64,000 nucleotides of DNA from Aquimarina sp042434915 (GTDB lineage Bacteria; Bacteroidota; Bacteroidia; Flavobacteriales; Flavobacteriaceae). Positions 17,444-26,383 of this stretch are shown here, piece after piece. Both the position numbers and the translations under genes were made by a program. Within the stretch, counting starts at the first letter, position 1. Every line of letters begins with the position of its first letter. The stretch spans positions 2,046,001 through 2,110,000 of the forward strand of contig NZ_CP170198.1 in NCBI RefSeq assembly GCF_042434915.1, read 5' to 3'. Under the pieces are notes generated by a model that was not told the DNA's origin, ran no database searches, and saw only the letters and a list, made by a program, of their open reading frames with translations.

Positions 17444-19576
17444 ATGATCCGAAAAGATATCCAACATATCACCCTTGATGCTGACACCATAAATATCGCA
17501 GAAAAAGAAGTGATTACTACTCAAATGCCAGAAGGAATTGAGGTAAAATCTATCTATAGTAAAACTGATAGCGAACAACTTGAGCATCTTAATTTTGCAG
17601 CTGGCTTAGCTCCTTTTTTAAGAGGTCCATATTCTACGATGTATGTAAGACGACCATGGACTGTAAGACAATACGCAGGTTTTTCGACTGCCGAAGAGAG
17701 TAATGCCTTTTATATAAGAAATCTAGCTGCCGGTCAAAAAGGACTTTCAGTAGCTTTTGACTTGGCTACCCACCGAGGATATGATAGTGATCATGAACGT
17801 GTATTTGGAGATGTAGGAATGGCGGGAGTAGCTATTGACACTGTAGAGGACATGAAAATACTGTTTGACCAGATACCCCTTGATAAGATGTCAGTATCCA
17901 TGACAATGAACGGAGCGGTATTACCTATTATGGCTTTTTATATAGTAGCAGCTGAGGAGCAGGGTGTCGACAAAAAACTATTAGCAGGTACGATTCAAAA
18001 TGATATTCTTAAAGAATTCATGGTACGTAACACGTATATCTATCCTCCTACACCATCAATGCGTATAATTAGTGATATTTTTAGTTACTGTTCGGCAAAT
18101 ATGCCTAAATTTAATCCCATAAGTATTTCTGGCTACCATATGCAAGAAGCTGGCGCCACCTGCGATATTGAGCTGGCATATACCCTGGCAGATGGTCTAG
18201 AGTATATTCGTAAAGGAATCGATGCTGGAATGGACGTAGATACGTTTGCCCCACGCTTATCTTTTTTCTGGGCTATAGGCATGAATCACTTCATGGAAAT
18301 TGCCAAAATGAGAGCTGCCCGCATGCTATGGGCAAAATTAATTAAACAATTTGACCCAAAAAATCCAAAATCATTAATGCTTAGAACTCATTGTCAAACC
18401 AGTGGCTGGAGTTTAACAGCACAGGATCCCTTTAACAATGTAGCGAGAACTTGTATAGAGGCTAGCGCAGCCGCTTTTGGAGGCACACAAAGTTTACATA
18501 CCAATGCCCTGGACGAAGCTATAGCTTTACCGACCGACTTCTCTGCGAGAATAGCACGAAATACTCAAATTTTTCTTCAGGAAGAAACACAGATAACCAA
18601 GACCGTAGACCCATGGGCAGGTAGTTATTATGTAGAAACTTTAACCAAAGAGATAGCTGATAAAGCTTGGGAACTGATTGAAGAAGTCGAAACTCTTGGA
18701 GGAATGACAAAAGCTATTGAAGCTGGAATACCTAAAATGAGGATTGAAGAAGCCGCTGCTAAAAAACAAGCCCGTATTGATAGCGAACAAGACATAATTA
18801 TCGGAGTAAATAAATATCAATTAGAAGATGAAGACGCAATAAGTACATTAAAAGTAGATAATAACGCAGTACGAAAACAACAGATAGAAGGCCTTAATAA
18901 AGTTAAAAAAAATCGAGACACTAAAGCTGTTTTAGTTGCTTTATCACACTTAGAAAAAGCCACAAAAAATGAAGATGAAAACTTATTAGAACTGGCTGTC
19001 GAGGCAGCCAGAAAAAGAGCTACCTTAGGTGAAATAAGCGATGCTTTAGAAAAAAACTTTGGTCGCTATAAAGCAGAAATTAAATCATTTACAGGAGTGT
19101 ACGCTAAAGAAATAAAGAACGATGCTTCTTTTGAAGAAGCTAGAAAGTTAGCCAATCGTTTTGCCGAAATAGACGGTCGCCGCCCTAGAATTATGATTGC
19201 CAAAATGGGACAGGATGGTCATGATAGAGGTGCAAAAGTAGTAGCGACTAGTTATGCCGATGTGGGTTTTGATGTGGATATAGGTCCACTTTTTCAAACT
19301 CCAAAGGAGGCAGCAAAACAAGCCGTAGAGAATGACGTTCATATCGTAGGTGTCTCTTCGCTTGCAGGTGGCCATAAAACACTAGTACCACAAATCATCA
19401 GTGAACTTAAGAAATACAATCGTGAAGATATAATGGTAATTGTAGGAGGGGTTATCCCGCCAGATGACTACGATTACTTATTTGATGCTGGAGCCGTTGC
19501 TATTTTTGGACCCGGTACAAAAATAAGTAAAGCTGCTATTACAATTTTGGATATCTTGATAGATGTACGTAGTTAA
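17444..19576 (+). CDS. mutB: methylmalonyl-CoA mutase large (alpha) subunit
   Basis: 710 residues from the ATG at 17444; a TTG two codons upstream is not needed. The substrate barrel contains FLRGPYSTMYVRRPWTVRQY, QNDILKEFMVRNTYIYPP, SGYHMQEAGA and RTHCQTSGWSLTAQDP. The C-terminal cobalamin domain has the DxHxxG motif DGHDRG at residues 591-596, with the base-off His ligand, and IVGVSSLAGGHKT plus VGGVIPPDDY. It interconverts succinyl-CoA and methylmalonyl-CoA using adenosylcobalamin. No meaB or epimerase gene is in view. Confidence 0.97.
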   Translation: MIRKDIQHITLDADTINIAEKEVITTQMPEGIEVKSIYSKTDSEQLEHLNFAAGLAPFLRGPYSTMYVRRPWTVRQYAGFSTAEESNAFYIRNLAAGQKGLSVAFDLATHRGYDSDHERVFGDVGMAGVAIDTVEDMKILFDQIPLDKMSVSMTMNGAVLPIMAFYIVAAEEQGVDKKLLAGTIQNDILKEFMVRNTYIYPPTPSMRIISDIFSYCSANMPKFNPISISGYHMQEAGATCDIELAYTLADGLEYIRKGIDAGMDVDTFAPRLSFFWAIGMNHFMEIAKMRAARMLWAKLIKQFDPKNPKSLMLRTHCQTSGWSLTAQDPFNNVARTCIEASAAAFGGTQSLHTNALDEAIALPTDFSARIARNTQIFLQEETQITKTVDPWAGSYYVETLTKEIADKAWELIEEVETLGGMTKAIEAGIPKMRIEEAAAKKQARIDSEQDIIIGVNKYQLEDEDAISTLKVDNNAVRKQQIEGLNKVKKNRDTKAVLVALSHLEKATKNEDENLLELAVEAARKRATLGEISDALEKNFGRYKAEIKSFTGVYAKEIKNDASFEEARKLANRFAEIDGRRPRIMIAKMGQDGHDRGAKVVATSYADVGFDVDIGPLFQTPKEAAKQAVENDVHIVGVSSLAGGHKTLVPQIISELKKYNREDIMVIVGGVIPPDDYDYLFDAGAVAIFGPGTKISKAAITILDILIDVRS

Positions 19577-19646
19577 TTTATTATGCGTGCATAGTTTTTT
19601 GATCTAATAATTGTATCTTTCACACAAATATGATACATAAACGCTC

Positions 19647-20528
19647 ATGAATTATACAAACAAAATGCTCCGCGATGGAGCACTCGAAGGAAAAAATATT
19701 GTCGTTACTGGTGGAGGTAGCGGATTGGGTAAATCTATGACTAAATATTTTTTAGAATTAGGTGCCAACGTAGCTATAACTTCTCGTAATCTAGAAAAAC
19801 TAGAAACAACAGCCAAAGAACTAGAAAAAGAGACTGGCAGCACATGTTTACCTGTACAGTGTGATGTGCGACATTATGACGAAGTAGAGGCTATGCGAGA
19901 TACAGTACTCAAAGCCTTTGGTTCTGTCGACATTTTACTTAACAATGCTGCGGGAAATTTTATTTCGCCCACAGAGCGCCTATCAGCTAACGCATTTGAC
20001 ACCATTATTGATATTGTTTTAAAAGGAACCAAAAACTGTACATTAGCCTTTGGTAAACATTGGATTGATACAAAGTATAAAAACACCGTAGTACTAAATA
20101 TTGTAACCACTTATGCGTGGACCGGCTCTGCTTACGTAGTGCCTAGTGCTACTGCAAAAGCAGGTGTACTAGCCTTAACCAGATCGCTCGCGGTAGAATG
20201 GGCTAAATACGGAATGCGTTTTAATGCAATTGCACCAGGTCCCTTCCCTACCAAAGGTGCATGGGATCGTTTGCTGCCAGGTGAATTAAAAGAAAAATTT
20301 GATTTAGCAAAACGTGTACCTCTAAAACGTGTTGGAGATCATCAAGAACTTGCAAATCTTGCTGCTTACCTCGTGTCAGATTTTTCTGCCTATGTTAATG
20401 GTGAAGTTGTCACGCTCGATGGCGGAGAATGGTTAAAAGGTGCAGGCCAATTTAATCTTCTAGAGGAGGTCCCTACAGAAATGTGGGATATGCTAGAATC
20501 AATGATTCGATCAAAAAAGAATAAATAA
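19647..20528 (+). CDS. SDR oxidoreductase, 2,4-dienoyl-CoA reductase-like
   Basis: 293 residues. The Rossmann motif TGGGSGLGKS lies near residue 18; CDVRHYDEV and NNAAGNF follow. The usual YxxxK is replaced by PSATAKAG, keeping the Lys but not the Tyr in the normal place, as in the mitochondrial-type 2,4-dienoyl-CoA reductase (DECR) branch. The end LDGGEWLKGAGQFNLL also fits that branch. The predicted role is NADPH-dependent reduction of unsaturated acyl-CoA during fatty acid breakdown. It follows mutB by 70 bp, consistent with acyl-CoA metabolism. Confidence 0.85.
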   Translation: MNYTNKMLRDGALEGKNIVVTGGGSGLGKSMTKYFLELGANVAITSRNLEKLETTAKELEKETGSTCLPVQCDVRHYDEVEAMRDTVLKAFGSVDILLNNAAGNFISPTERLSANAFDTIIDIVLKGTKNCTLAFGKHWIDTKYKNTVVLNIVTTYAWTGSAYVVPSATAKAGVLALTRSLAVEWAKYGMRFNAIAPGPFPTKGAWDRLLPGELKEKFDLAKRVPLKRVGDHQELANLAAYLVSDFSAYVNGEVVTLDGGEWLKGAGQFNLLEEVPTEMWDMLESMIRSKKNK

Positions 20529-20550
20529 AATAAATTAAATACAATTTTAA

Positions 20551-20579
20551 AAAGAGTTACTCATTTCAGTGACTCTTTC
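20551..20579 (+). terminator. hairpin after the SDR gene
   Basis: AAAGAGTTA (20551-20559) pairs with TGACTCTTT (20570-20578) with one G-U. It lies 23 bp after the stop. The following bases are only mildly T-rich, so strength is uncertain. Confidence 0.4.
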
Positions 20580-20696
20580 TGCGTTTTCCTCATTTCAAAA
20601 CCTAATTTTAAACAGCAATAAAGAACTGTTAATATTTTTCGTTTTTATGTTGTATAATAAATTGTATTTTTACCTCTTAAATCCAAATCGTCCCCT

Positions 20697-21461
20697 ATGG
20701 GTAAAATTATCGCAATTGCCAATCAAAAAGGAGGTGTAGGTAAAACTACAACCTCGGTTAACCTTGCTGCTTCTTTGGGTGTGCTTGAAAAAAAAGTACT
20801 ACTCATAGACGCTGACCCTCAAGCCAATGCAACCTCTGGGCTTGGATTGGATGTCGAGAGTATAGAAAAAGGAACCTATCAAATTTTAGAACATACAATC
20901 ACTCCAGAAGAAGCTATTATACCAACCAATTCGCCAAATGTGGATATTATACCTGCACATATCGACTTGGTAGCTATTGAGATTGAGTTGGTTGATAAAG
21001 AACAACGAGAATACATGCTTAAAAAAGCGATTGTTCATCTCAAAGAAAAATATGATTATGTATTAATAGATTGCGCTCCTTCTCTAGGTTTGTTAACCCT
21101 AAACGCGTTGACAGCATCCGATTCGGTAATCATACCCATACAGTGCGAATATTTTGCTCTCGAGGGGTTAGGTAAACTTCTTAATACAATTAAAAGTGTA
21201 CAAAAAATACACAATAAACAATTAGATATCGAAGGATTACTTCTTACTATGTATGATTCAAGACTTCGTTTATCAAATCAAGTAGTTGAAGAGGTTCAAA
21301 AACATTTTAATGAAATGGTGTTTAAAACAATCATTCAACGTAACATTCGTTTGAGTGAAGCACCAAGTTATGGTGAGAGCATAATTAATTATGATGCCTC
21401 TAGTAAAGGAGCTAGTAATTACTTAAGTTTGGCGCACGAAATTATCAAGAAAAACAGTTAA
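20697..21461 (+). CDS. parA: ParA/Soj chromosome-partition ATPase
   Basis: 254 residues, chromosomal-type length without an N-terminal HTH. The deviant Walker A KGGVGKTTTSVNLAA starts near residue 10, with LLIDADPQANATSGLG and DYVLIDCAPSLGLLTLNAL as the other nucleotide-binding motifs, and RNIRLSEAPSYGESI near the end, typical of Soj. It binds DNA and ATP and moves ParB-parS complexes during chromosome segregation. parB starts 6 bp downstream. Confidence 0.96.
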   Translation: MGKIIAIANQKGGVGKTTTSVNLAASLGVLEKKVLLIDADPQANATSGLGLDVESIEKGTYQILEHTITPEEAIIPTNSPNVDIIPAHIDLVAIEIELVDKEQREYMLKKAIVHLKEKYDYVLIDCAPSLGLLTLNALTASDSVIIPIQCEYFALEGLGKLLNTIKSVQKIHNKQLDIEGLLLTMYDSRLRLSNQVVEEVQKHFNEMVFKTIIQRNIRLSEAPSYGESIINYDASSKGASNYLSLAHEIIKKNS

Positions 21462-21467
21462 GGATAG

Positions 21468-22370
21468 ATGGCGAAGGCAACAAAAAAACAAGCATTAGGT
21501 CGTGGATTATCGGCATTGCTTAAAGATCCAGAAAATGATATAACATCTGCAGAAGATAAGAATGCTGACAAAGTAGTTGGTAATATTATAGAATTAGAAC
21601 TTGACAGTATTGATGTTAATCCTTTTCAGCCGAGAACTAGTTTTAATGATGAAACTTTACAAGAGCTTGCGACTTCCATTAAAGAAATAGGAGTTATACA
21701 ACCTATTACTGTTCGTAAATTAGATTTTAACACCTTTCAATTAGTTAGTGGTGAGCGTCGATTTAGAGCTTCAAAATTAGCTGGTTTAGAAACCATTCCT
21801 GCGTATATCCGTATTGCCAATGATCAAGAATCATTGACAATGGCATTGGTAGAAAACATACAGCGTCAGGATCTAGACCCCATTGAGATTGCCTTGTCAT
21901 ATCAAAGATTAATTGATGAGATTGATCTAACACAAGAGCAGTTGAGCGATCGTGTAGGTAAAAAGCGATCAACCATTGCTAATTACTTACGTTTATTAAA
22001 GTTAGATCCAATTGTACAAACTGGTATTCGGGATGGTTTTATCTCTATGGGACATGGCCGTGCTATGATTAATATTGAAGATCAGCAAAAGCAACTGGAT
22101 ATTTACGAAAAAATTATTGCCAACTCTCTTTCGGTTAGAGAAACTGAAAAATTGGTAAAAGCTGGTGACCAAGTAACATCTACAAGCTCCAAACCAGCAA
22201 CTTCACAACTACCAAAATATGTAGAAAATAGTATGACTGAATTTTCTGATTTTTTTGGAGCAAAAATTGATGTAAAAGTAGCTAGTCGTGGACGCGGAAA
22301 ATTAATCATACCCTTCTCTTCTGAGGAAGATTTTAACCGTATAAAGAAATTAATAAGTAGTGAAAAATAA
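21468..22370 (+). CDS. parB: ParB/Spo0J chromosome-partition protein
   Basis: 300 residues. The N-terminus KKQALGRGLSALLKD is the usual ParA-interacting peptide. The CTPase/ParB domain has VNPFQPRTSF, GVIQPITVRK, SGERRFRASKLAGL and ALVENIQRQDLDPIE, followed by an HTH (LTQEQLSDRVGKKRSTIANYLRLL, given here as the region near residues 145-168). It loads at parS sites and spreads as a clamp. It is translationally linked with parA upstream, and its 3' end overlaps the DUF5683 gene by 11 bp. Confidence 0.96.
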   Translation: MAKATKKQALGRGLSALLKDPENDITSAEDKNADKVVGNIIELELDSIDVNPFQPRTSFNDETLQELATSIKEIGVIQPITVRKLDFNTFQLVSGERRFRASKLAGLETIPAYIRIANDQESLTMALVENIQRQDLDPIEIALSYQRLIDEIDLTQEQLSDRVGKKRSTIANYLRLLKLDPIVQTGIRDGFISMGHGRAMINIEDQQKQLDIYEKIIANSLSVRETEKLVKAGDQVTSTSSKPATSQLPKYVENSMTEFSDFFGAKIDVKVASRGRGKLIIPFSSEEDFNRIKKLISSEK

Positions 22371-22947
22371 ACATGCTTATATAATTTTAATCCTTTTACT
22401 TTGGTCAAGTAATATGGTATTTGCACAAGTAGAAGATTCGTTAAAAATTCGTACAGAAACTCGAGAAGTTACTGTAAAAAAGAAAAATAAAATTCGCCCT
22501 TATGAACCGCTAGCGCCAGCCAAAGCTGCCTTCTACTCTGCTATTTTACCTGGATTAGGTCAAGCATACAGCGGGAAGTATTGGAAAATACCCATTGTAT
22601 ATGCCGCATTAGGTACCGGTGTTTATTTTTACGTGGATAATACAAGTAATTACAACACTGTTAGAGATATTTATAAGAGACGATTAGCGGGTTTTACAGA
22701 TGATGAATTTCCAAATATTACTGATGATCAATTAATTCAATTACAGCGTCGGTTTAGACGAGAACAAGAATTATCCTTACTCATAACAGTAGGGATTTAT
22801 ATTCTTAATATAATTGATGCCAATGTTACAGCTCATTTGCAGCAGTACAATATCTCAGAGGACCTATCCTTCAAACCCAGTATACATATGAATGATTTAA
22901 ATGCTAAACCGAGTTATGGTCTATCATTAAATTATAGTTTTAATTAA
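22360..22947 (+). CDS. DUF5683-type membrane protein
   Basis: 195 residues from GTG 22360, overlapping the parB end. A signal peptide ends near residue 23 (VFAQ). The core PAKAAFYSAILPGLGQAYSGKYWKIP is the family signature, with two or three hydrophobic segments (about 52-66, 72-90 and 134-152). Function is unknown. The family is regularly found beside parB and dapB in flavobacteria. No ATG gives a better signal peptide. Confidence 0.8.
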   Translation: MKNKHAYIILILLLWSSNMVFAQVEDSLKIRTETREVTVKKKNKIRPYEPLAPAKAAFYSAILPGLGQAYSGKYWKIPIVYAALGTGVYFYVDNTSNYNTVRDIYKRRLAGFTDDEFPNITDDQLIQLQRRFRREQELSLLITVGIYILNIIDANVTAHLQQYNISEDLSFKPSIHMNDLNAKPSYGLSLNYSFN

Positions 22948-22952
22948 GTACT

Positions 22953-23669
22953 ATGAAAATTGCATTATTAGGATACGGTAAAATGGGTAAAACCATTGAG
23001 AAAATTGCTGTAGAGCGTGGACATTCGATCGTTCTCAAAGTTGGCAAAAATGATAAAGATTATGATATCACTAGTGCAGATGTGGCTATAGATTTTAGCA
23101 TTCCAGATGCAGCAGTTGATAATATCTCCAAATGCTTACACGCATCTATACCAATAATCTGTGGTACTACAGGCTGGTTAAGTCAATTTGATAACATGGT
23201 GGCACTATGCAATAAAACTAAAGGGGCATTTATTTATGCCTCTAATTTTAGCCTAGGTGTTAATCTCTTTTTTGAGCTAAATAAAAAATTAGCACAGATG
23301 ATGAAACCGTTGGATGCTTACACAGTAGGAATCGAAGAGATTCATCATTTGCAAAAGTTAGATGCACCCAGTGGTACTGCTATCACTCTTGCCGATGATA
23401 TCATTGCAAATTCCGATAAATCTAAATGGGTACTAGATGGCAATAACGATAGAAGCAATCACTCACATCAAACAATCCCAATAGTAGCTAAAAGAGCACC
23501 CGAAGTCCCTGGTACTCATACCATACATTATGAGTCAGAAGTAGATACAATTAGTATCAAGCATACTGCCCATAATCGCCATGGGTTCGCGTTAGGTGCA
23601 GTAGTAGCTGCCGAGTGGCTTCAAAACAAAAGCGGGGTATTCACTATGAAGGATGTTCTAGGATTATAA
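22953..23669 (+). CDS. dapB: 4-hydroxy-tetrahydrodipicolinate reductase
   Basis: 238 residues. The NAD(P)-binding motif ALLGYGKMGKTIE lies at the N-terminus; VAIDFSIPDA, CGTTGW, ASNFSLGVN and EEIHHLQKLDAPSGTA are the catalytic and substrate motifs. It reduces the cyclised product of DapA in the lysine/diaminopimelate pathway. It is 5 bp downstream of the DUF5683 gene and in line with lepB, suggesting one transcription unit from parA to lepB. Confidence 0.96.
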   Translation: MKIALLGYGKMGKTIEKIAVERGHSIVLKVGKNDKDYDITSADVAIDFSIPDAAVDNISKCLHASIPIICGTTGWLSQFDNMVALCNKTKGAFIYASNFSLGVNLFFELNKKLAQMMKPLDAYTVGIEEIHHLQKLDAPSGTAITLADDIIANSDKSKWVLDGNNDRSNHSHQTIPIVAKRAPEVPGTHTIHYESEVDTISIKHTAHNRHGFALGAVVAAEWLQNKSGVFTMKDVLGL

Positions 23670-23737
23670 TTAACTATTTTAAATAAATACGTAACATTAG
23701 TATGCTTTAAGCGACGTATATAAAAACATATTTTGAG

Positions 23738-25309
23738 ATGACAATTTACGAATGGTTTATATTTTTTCTTGTAATTCAAGTAATTCACTTTGCAGGTACG
23801 TGGAAACTATATCAAAAAGCAGGACGACAAGCGTGGGAGGCAGCAGTACCCGTTTACAATGCTGTAGTCTTAATGAAAATTATAAATCGACCTTGGTGGT
23901 GGGTGATATTACTGTTTATTCCTATGATCAATGTGATTATGTTACCTGTGATTTGGGTAGAAACCATTAGAAGTTTTGGGAAACACGAAACTAAAGATAC
24001 TGTCTTAGTAGTTCTTACTTTAGGCTTTTATATTTACTACCTCAACTACGTTTTAGATATTGCTTACATACAAGAACGTAGTCTAAAACCTCGTACTGCA
24101 GCTGGAGAATGGATAAGTTCAATACTATTTGCTGTTGTAGCAGCCACCATTGTTCACACCTACTTTATTCAGCCATTTACGATACCAACTGGGTCTTTAG
24201 AGCGTACTTTATTAGTTGGAGACTTTCTATTTGTTAGTAAGTTTCATTATGGTGCTCGTACACCTATGACAGCTGTTTCATTTCCTATGGTTCATGACAC
24301 AATTCCTGTAATACGTACAAAATCCTACCTTTCTAATCCACAATATCCCTATTTTCGTTTACCTGGCTTTCAAAATGTAGAAAGAAATGATATCGTTGTG
24401 TTTAGTTGGCCTATTGATACCGTTCGCTATTTTAGAGATCGGTCTGGAATGAGTTTTTATAAGCCTATTGACAAAAAATCAAATTATGTAAAACGCTGTG
24501 TTGGTATTCCAGGAGATACACTATCCATTGTCGATGGATATGTTCATATTAATGGTAAGCGAACAGAGTTACCAGATCGCGCTCAACTACAATTCTCTTA
24601 TAGAGGCACTACAAAAAGATCTGGATTTAACCGTCAGAATTTATACGACCGTTATAAAATTAAACCGAATGAATTTGGCTTGATTTCGGCTACAGAGTTT
24701 AGTGCTCGAGGCTTAACTGAAGAAGCTGCAAGTAAATTTGTTAATCATCCTAACGTAGCAAGTTTAGAACGCGCTATTTTACCGAAAGGTTTTAAAGATT
24801 CCAGAATCTTTCCAAACAATGGAAAAGTTGATTGGAATGTTGATAATTTTGGTCCAATTTATATACCAAAGGCAGGTACAACAATACCTATGAACCTCAA
24901 AAATTTCTCGTTGTTTCGTCGTGTTATAGAAGTCTATGAAGGATCTGAAATAGGGATCAACAATAAACTTACAGTTGCTGGAAATCAAGTTCTACTTAAT
25001 GGTAATGTTATAAAGAATTATACGTTTAAACAGAACTATTACTGGATGATGGGAGACAACCGCCACAATAGCGAGGATAGCCGTGCTTGGGGATATGTAC
25101 CTGAGAATCATATTGTGGGGAAACCTGTGTTTATCTTCTTTAGTTATGATACTTTCGCTAAGGGCTTATTTAATAAAATTAGGTGGGAACGACTATTTAC
25201 AACAGTTGGTGGTAGTGGTAAACCTGTCTCGTACTTTTATTATTTCTTAATTGCATTGATAGCTTGGTTAGGTTATAGCCGCTATAGAAAGAGTAAAAAG
25301 AAATCTTAA
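23738..25309 (+). CDS. lepB: signal peptidase I, long flavobacterial form
   Basis: 523 residues, longer than most LepB. The first 125 residues contain three or four membrane helices of a DUF5684-like module. The catalytic Ser153 lies in PTGSLERTLLVGDFLFVSK, the general-base Lys252 in YVKRCVGIPGDTL, and the late box in MMGDNRHNSEDSRAWGYVP. An insertion of about 150 residues separates the Lys box from the MGDNR box. A helix near the C-terminus ends the chain. It removes Sec signal peptides on the periplasmic side of the inner membrane. Confidence 0.95.
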   Translation: MTIYEWFIFFLVIQVIHFAGTWKLYQKAGRQAWEAAVPVYNAVVLMKIINRPWWWVILLFIPMINVIMLPVIWVETIRSFGKHETKDTVLVVLTLGFYIYYLNYVLDIAYIQERSLKPRTAAGEWISSILFAVVAATIVHTYFIQPFTIPTGSLERTLLVGDFLFVSKFHYGARTPMTAVSFPMVHDTIPVIRTKSYLSNPQYPYFRLPGFQNVERNDIVVFSWPIDTVRYFRDRSGMSFYKPIDKKSNYVKRCVGIPGDTLSIVDGYVHINGKRTELPDRAQLQFSYRGTTKRSGFNRQNLYDRYKIKPNEFGLISATEFSARGLTEEAASKFVNHPNVASLERAILPKGFKDSRIFPNNGKVDWNVDNFGPIYIPKAGTTIPMNLKNFSLFRRVIEVYEGSEIGINNKLTVAGNQVLLNGNVIKNYTFKQNYYWMMGDNRHNSEDSRAWGYVPENHIVGKPVFIFFSYDTFAKGLFNKIRWERLFTTVGGSGKPVSYFYYFLIALIAWLGYSRYRKSKKKS

Positions 25310-25338
25310 GTACTTAGAAATAAAATTGAGAATTGAAA

Positions 25339-25360
25339 AGCCAGAACTCTTGTTCTGGCT
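25339..25360 (+). terminator. hairpin between lepB and the WbqC gene
   Basis: AGCCAGAAC (25339-25347) pairs perfectly with GTTCTGGCT (25352-25360) around a four-base loop. There is no strong T-run after it, so it may attenuate rather than stop transcription. Confidence 0.45.
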
Positions 25361-25378
25361 AATTTATGAACGCTTACC

Positions 25379-26023
25379 ATGACGACATCTACAAAAAAAG
25401 CTACTTTGTTGCATCCTGCATATTTCGGATCCATTGCACAATTCGTTGCAATTGCAAAAGCTGAAACCGTTATTTTTGAGAATGAAGATAATTATCAAAA
25501 ACAAACCTATCGCAATCGTACCTATATCTATGGAGCTAATGGAAAATTATTACTTACCATCCCGATCAAGCATTCAAAAGATAATACTCGTCAATTATAT
25601 AAGGATATTCGAATAGAGAATGATTTTGAATGGCAAAAATTACATTGGCGTTCGTTAGAAACTGCTTATCGAACATCTCCCTTTTTTGAGTTTTATGAGG
25701 ATGATTTAATTCCATTATTCGAAACCAAAAAAGATTTTTTATTAGATTTTAACTATGAAACACTGGATATAGTGTCACAAAGCCTTCAATTAGATCTGAC
25801 CTATAAAAAAACCGAAGTCTATCAAAAAGAAGCACCAGATTATAAGGATTTGCGCTCTTTGATTGTAGCCAAAAATGAAAAACATGAATTGACTTCATAC
25901 AATCAAGTGTTTCAGGAAAAGTTTGGTGTTATTAAAAACTTATCAATTTTAGACCTACTTTTTAATGAAGGTACAAATGCATTAACGTATCTCGAGACAC
26001 AGAAAATTGAGGAGTTGCCGTAA
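25379..26023 (+). CDS. WbqC-like family protein
   Basis: 214 residues. The start LLHPAYFGSIAQFVAIAKAE and the following EDNYQKQTYRNRTYIYGANG and LTIPIKHS match the WbqC family, known from polysaccharide and aminosugar clusters, with no settled biochemical activity. It is cytoplasmic by sequence, lacking a signal or membrane span. It follows lepB by 69 bp, separated by a hairpin. Confidence 0.82.
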   Translation: MTTSTKKATLLHPAYFGSIAQFVAIAKAETVIFENEDNYQKQTYRNRTYIYGANGKLLLTIPIKHSKDNTRQLYKDIRIENDFEWQKLHWRSLETAYRTSPFFEFYEDDLIPLFETKKDFLLDFNYETLDIVSQSLQLDLTYKKTEVYQKEAPDYKDLRSLIVAKNEKHELTSYNQVFQEKFGVIKNLSILDLLFNEGTNALTYLETQKIEELP

Positions 26024-26062
26024 GATTATAAAGCAAACATCAGTAATTCTTACCTCTAATAC

Positions 26063-26383
26063 ATGACCCGCACTTTAATACATTATAGTTTCCATTTTAT
26101 AATACCACTAATAATCAGTGTTTATTGGTACCGTAAGGAATGGAAGCAATTGTATATTTATTTTATTTTGGCAATGCTAATCGATATTGATCATCTATGG
26201 GCTCATCCTATTTTTGACCCCAATCGATGTAGCGTAGGGTTTCATACACTACATGACACTATACCCATTATTATATATTGTTTGCTATTAATACCAAAGA
26301 AAAGTAGAATAATAGGTGCTGCCCTTTTATGGCATATTGTAACCGATTCGATCGATTGCTGGCTCATGCATGAATTAATCTAA
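26063..26383 (+). CDS. small DUF6122-like membrane protein
   Basis: 106 residues with three or four hydrophobic segments. Conserved-looking polar groups are set in the membrane: LIHYSFHF, DIDHLWAHPIFDPNRCSVGFH and WHIVTDSIDCWLMH. The His/Asp-rich pattern is reminiscent of membrane-bound hydrolases of the YdjM type, but function is unknown. Its 3' end overlaps the convergent EEP-hydrolase gene by 9 bp. Confidence 0.75.
   Translation: MTRTLIHYSFHFIIPLIISVYWYRKEWKQLYIYFILAMLIDIDHLWAHPIFDPNRCSVGFHTLHDTIPIIIYCLLLIPKKSRIIGAALLWHIVTDSIDCWLMHELI

Noticed and set aside
20697..22370. parS sites next to parA-parB
   Set aside because: I saw no full inverted-repeat parS-like sequence near the genes; sites may lie elsewhere in the chromosome.
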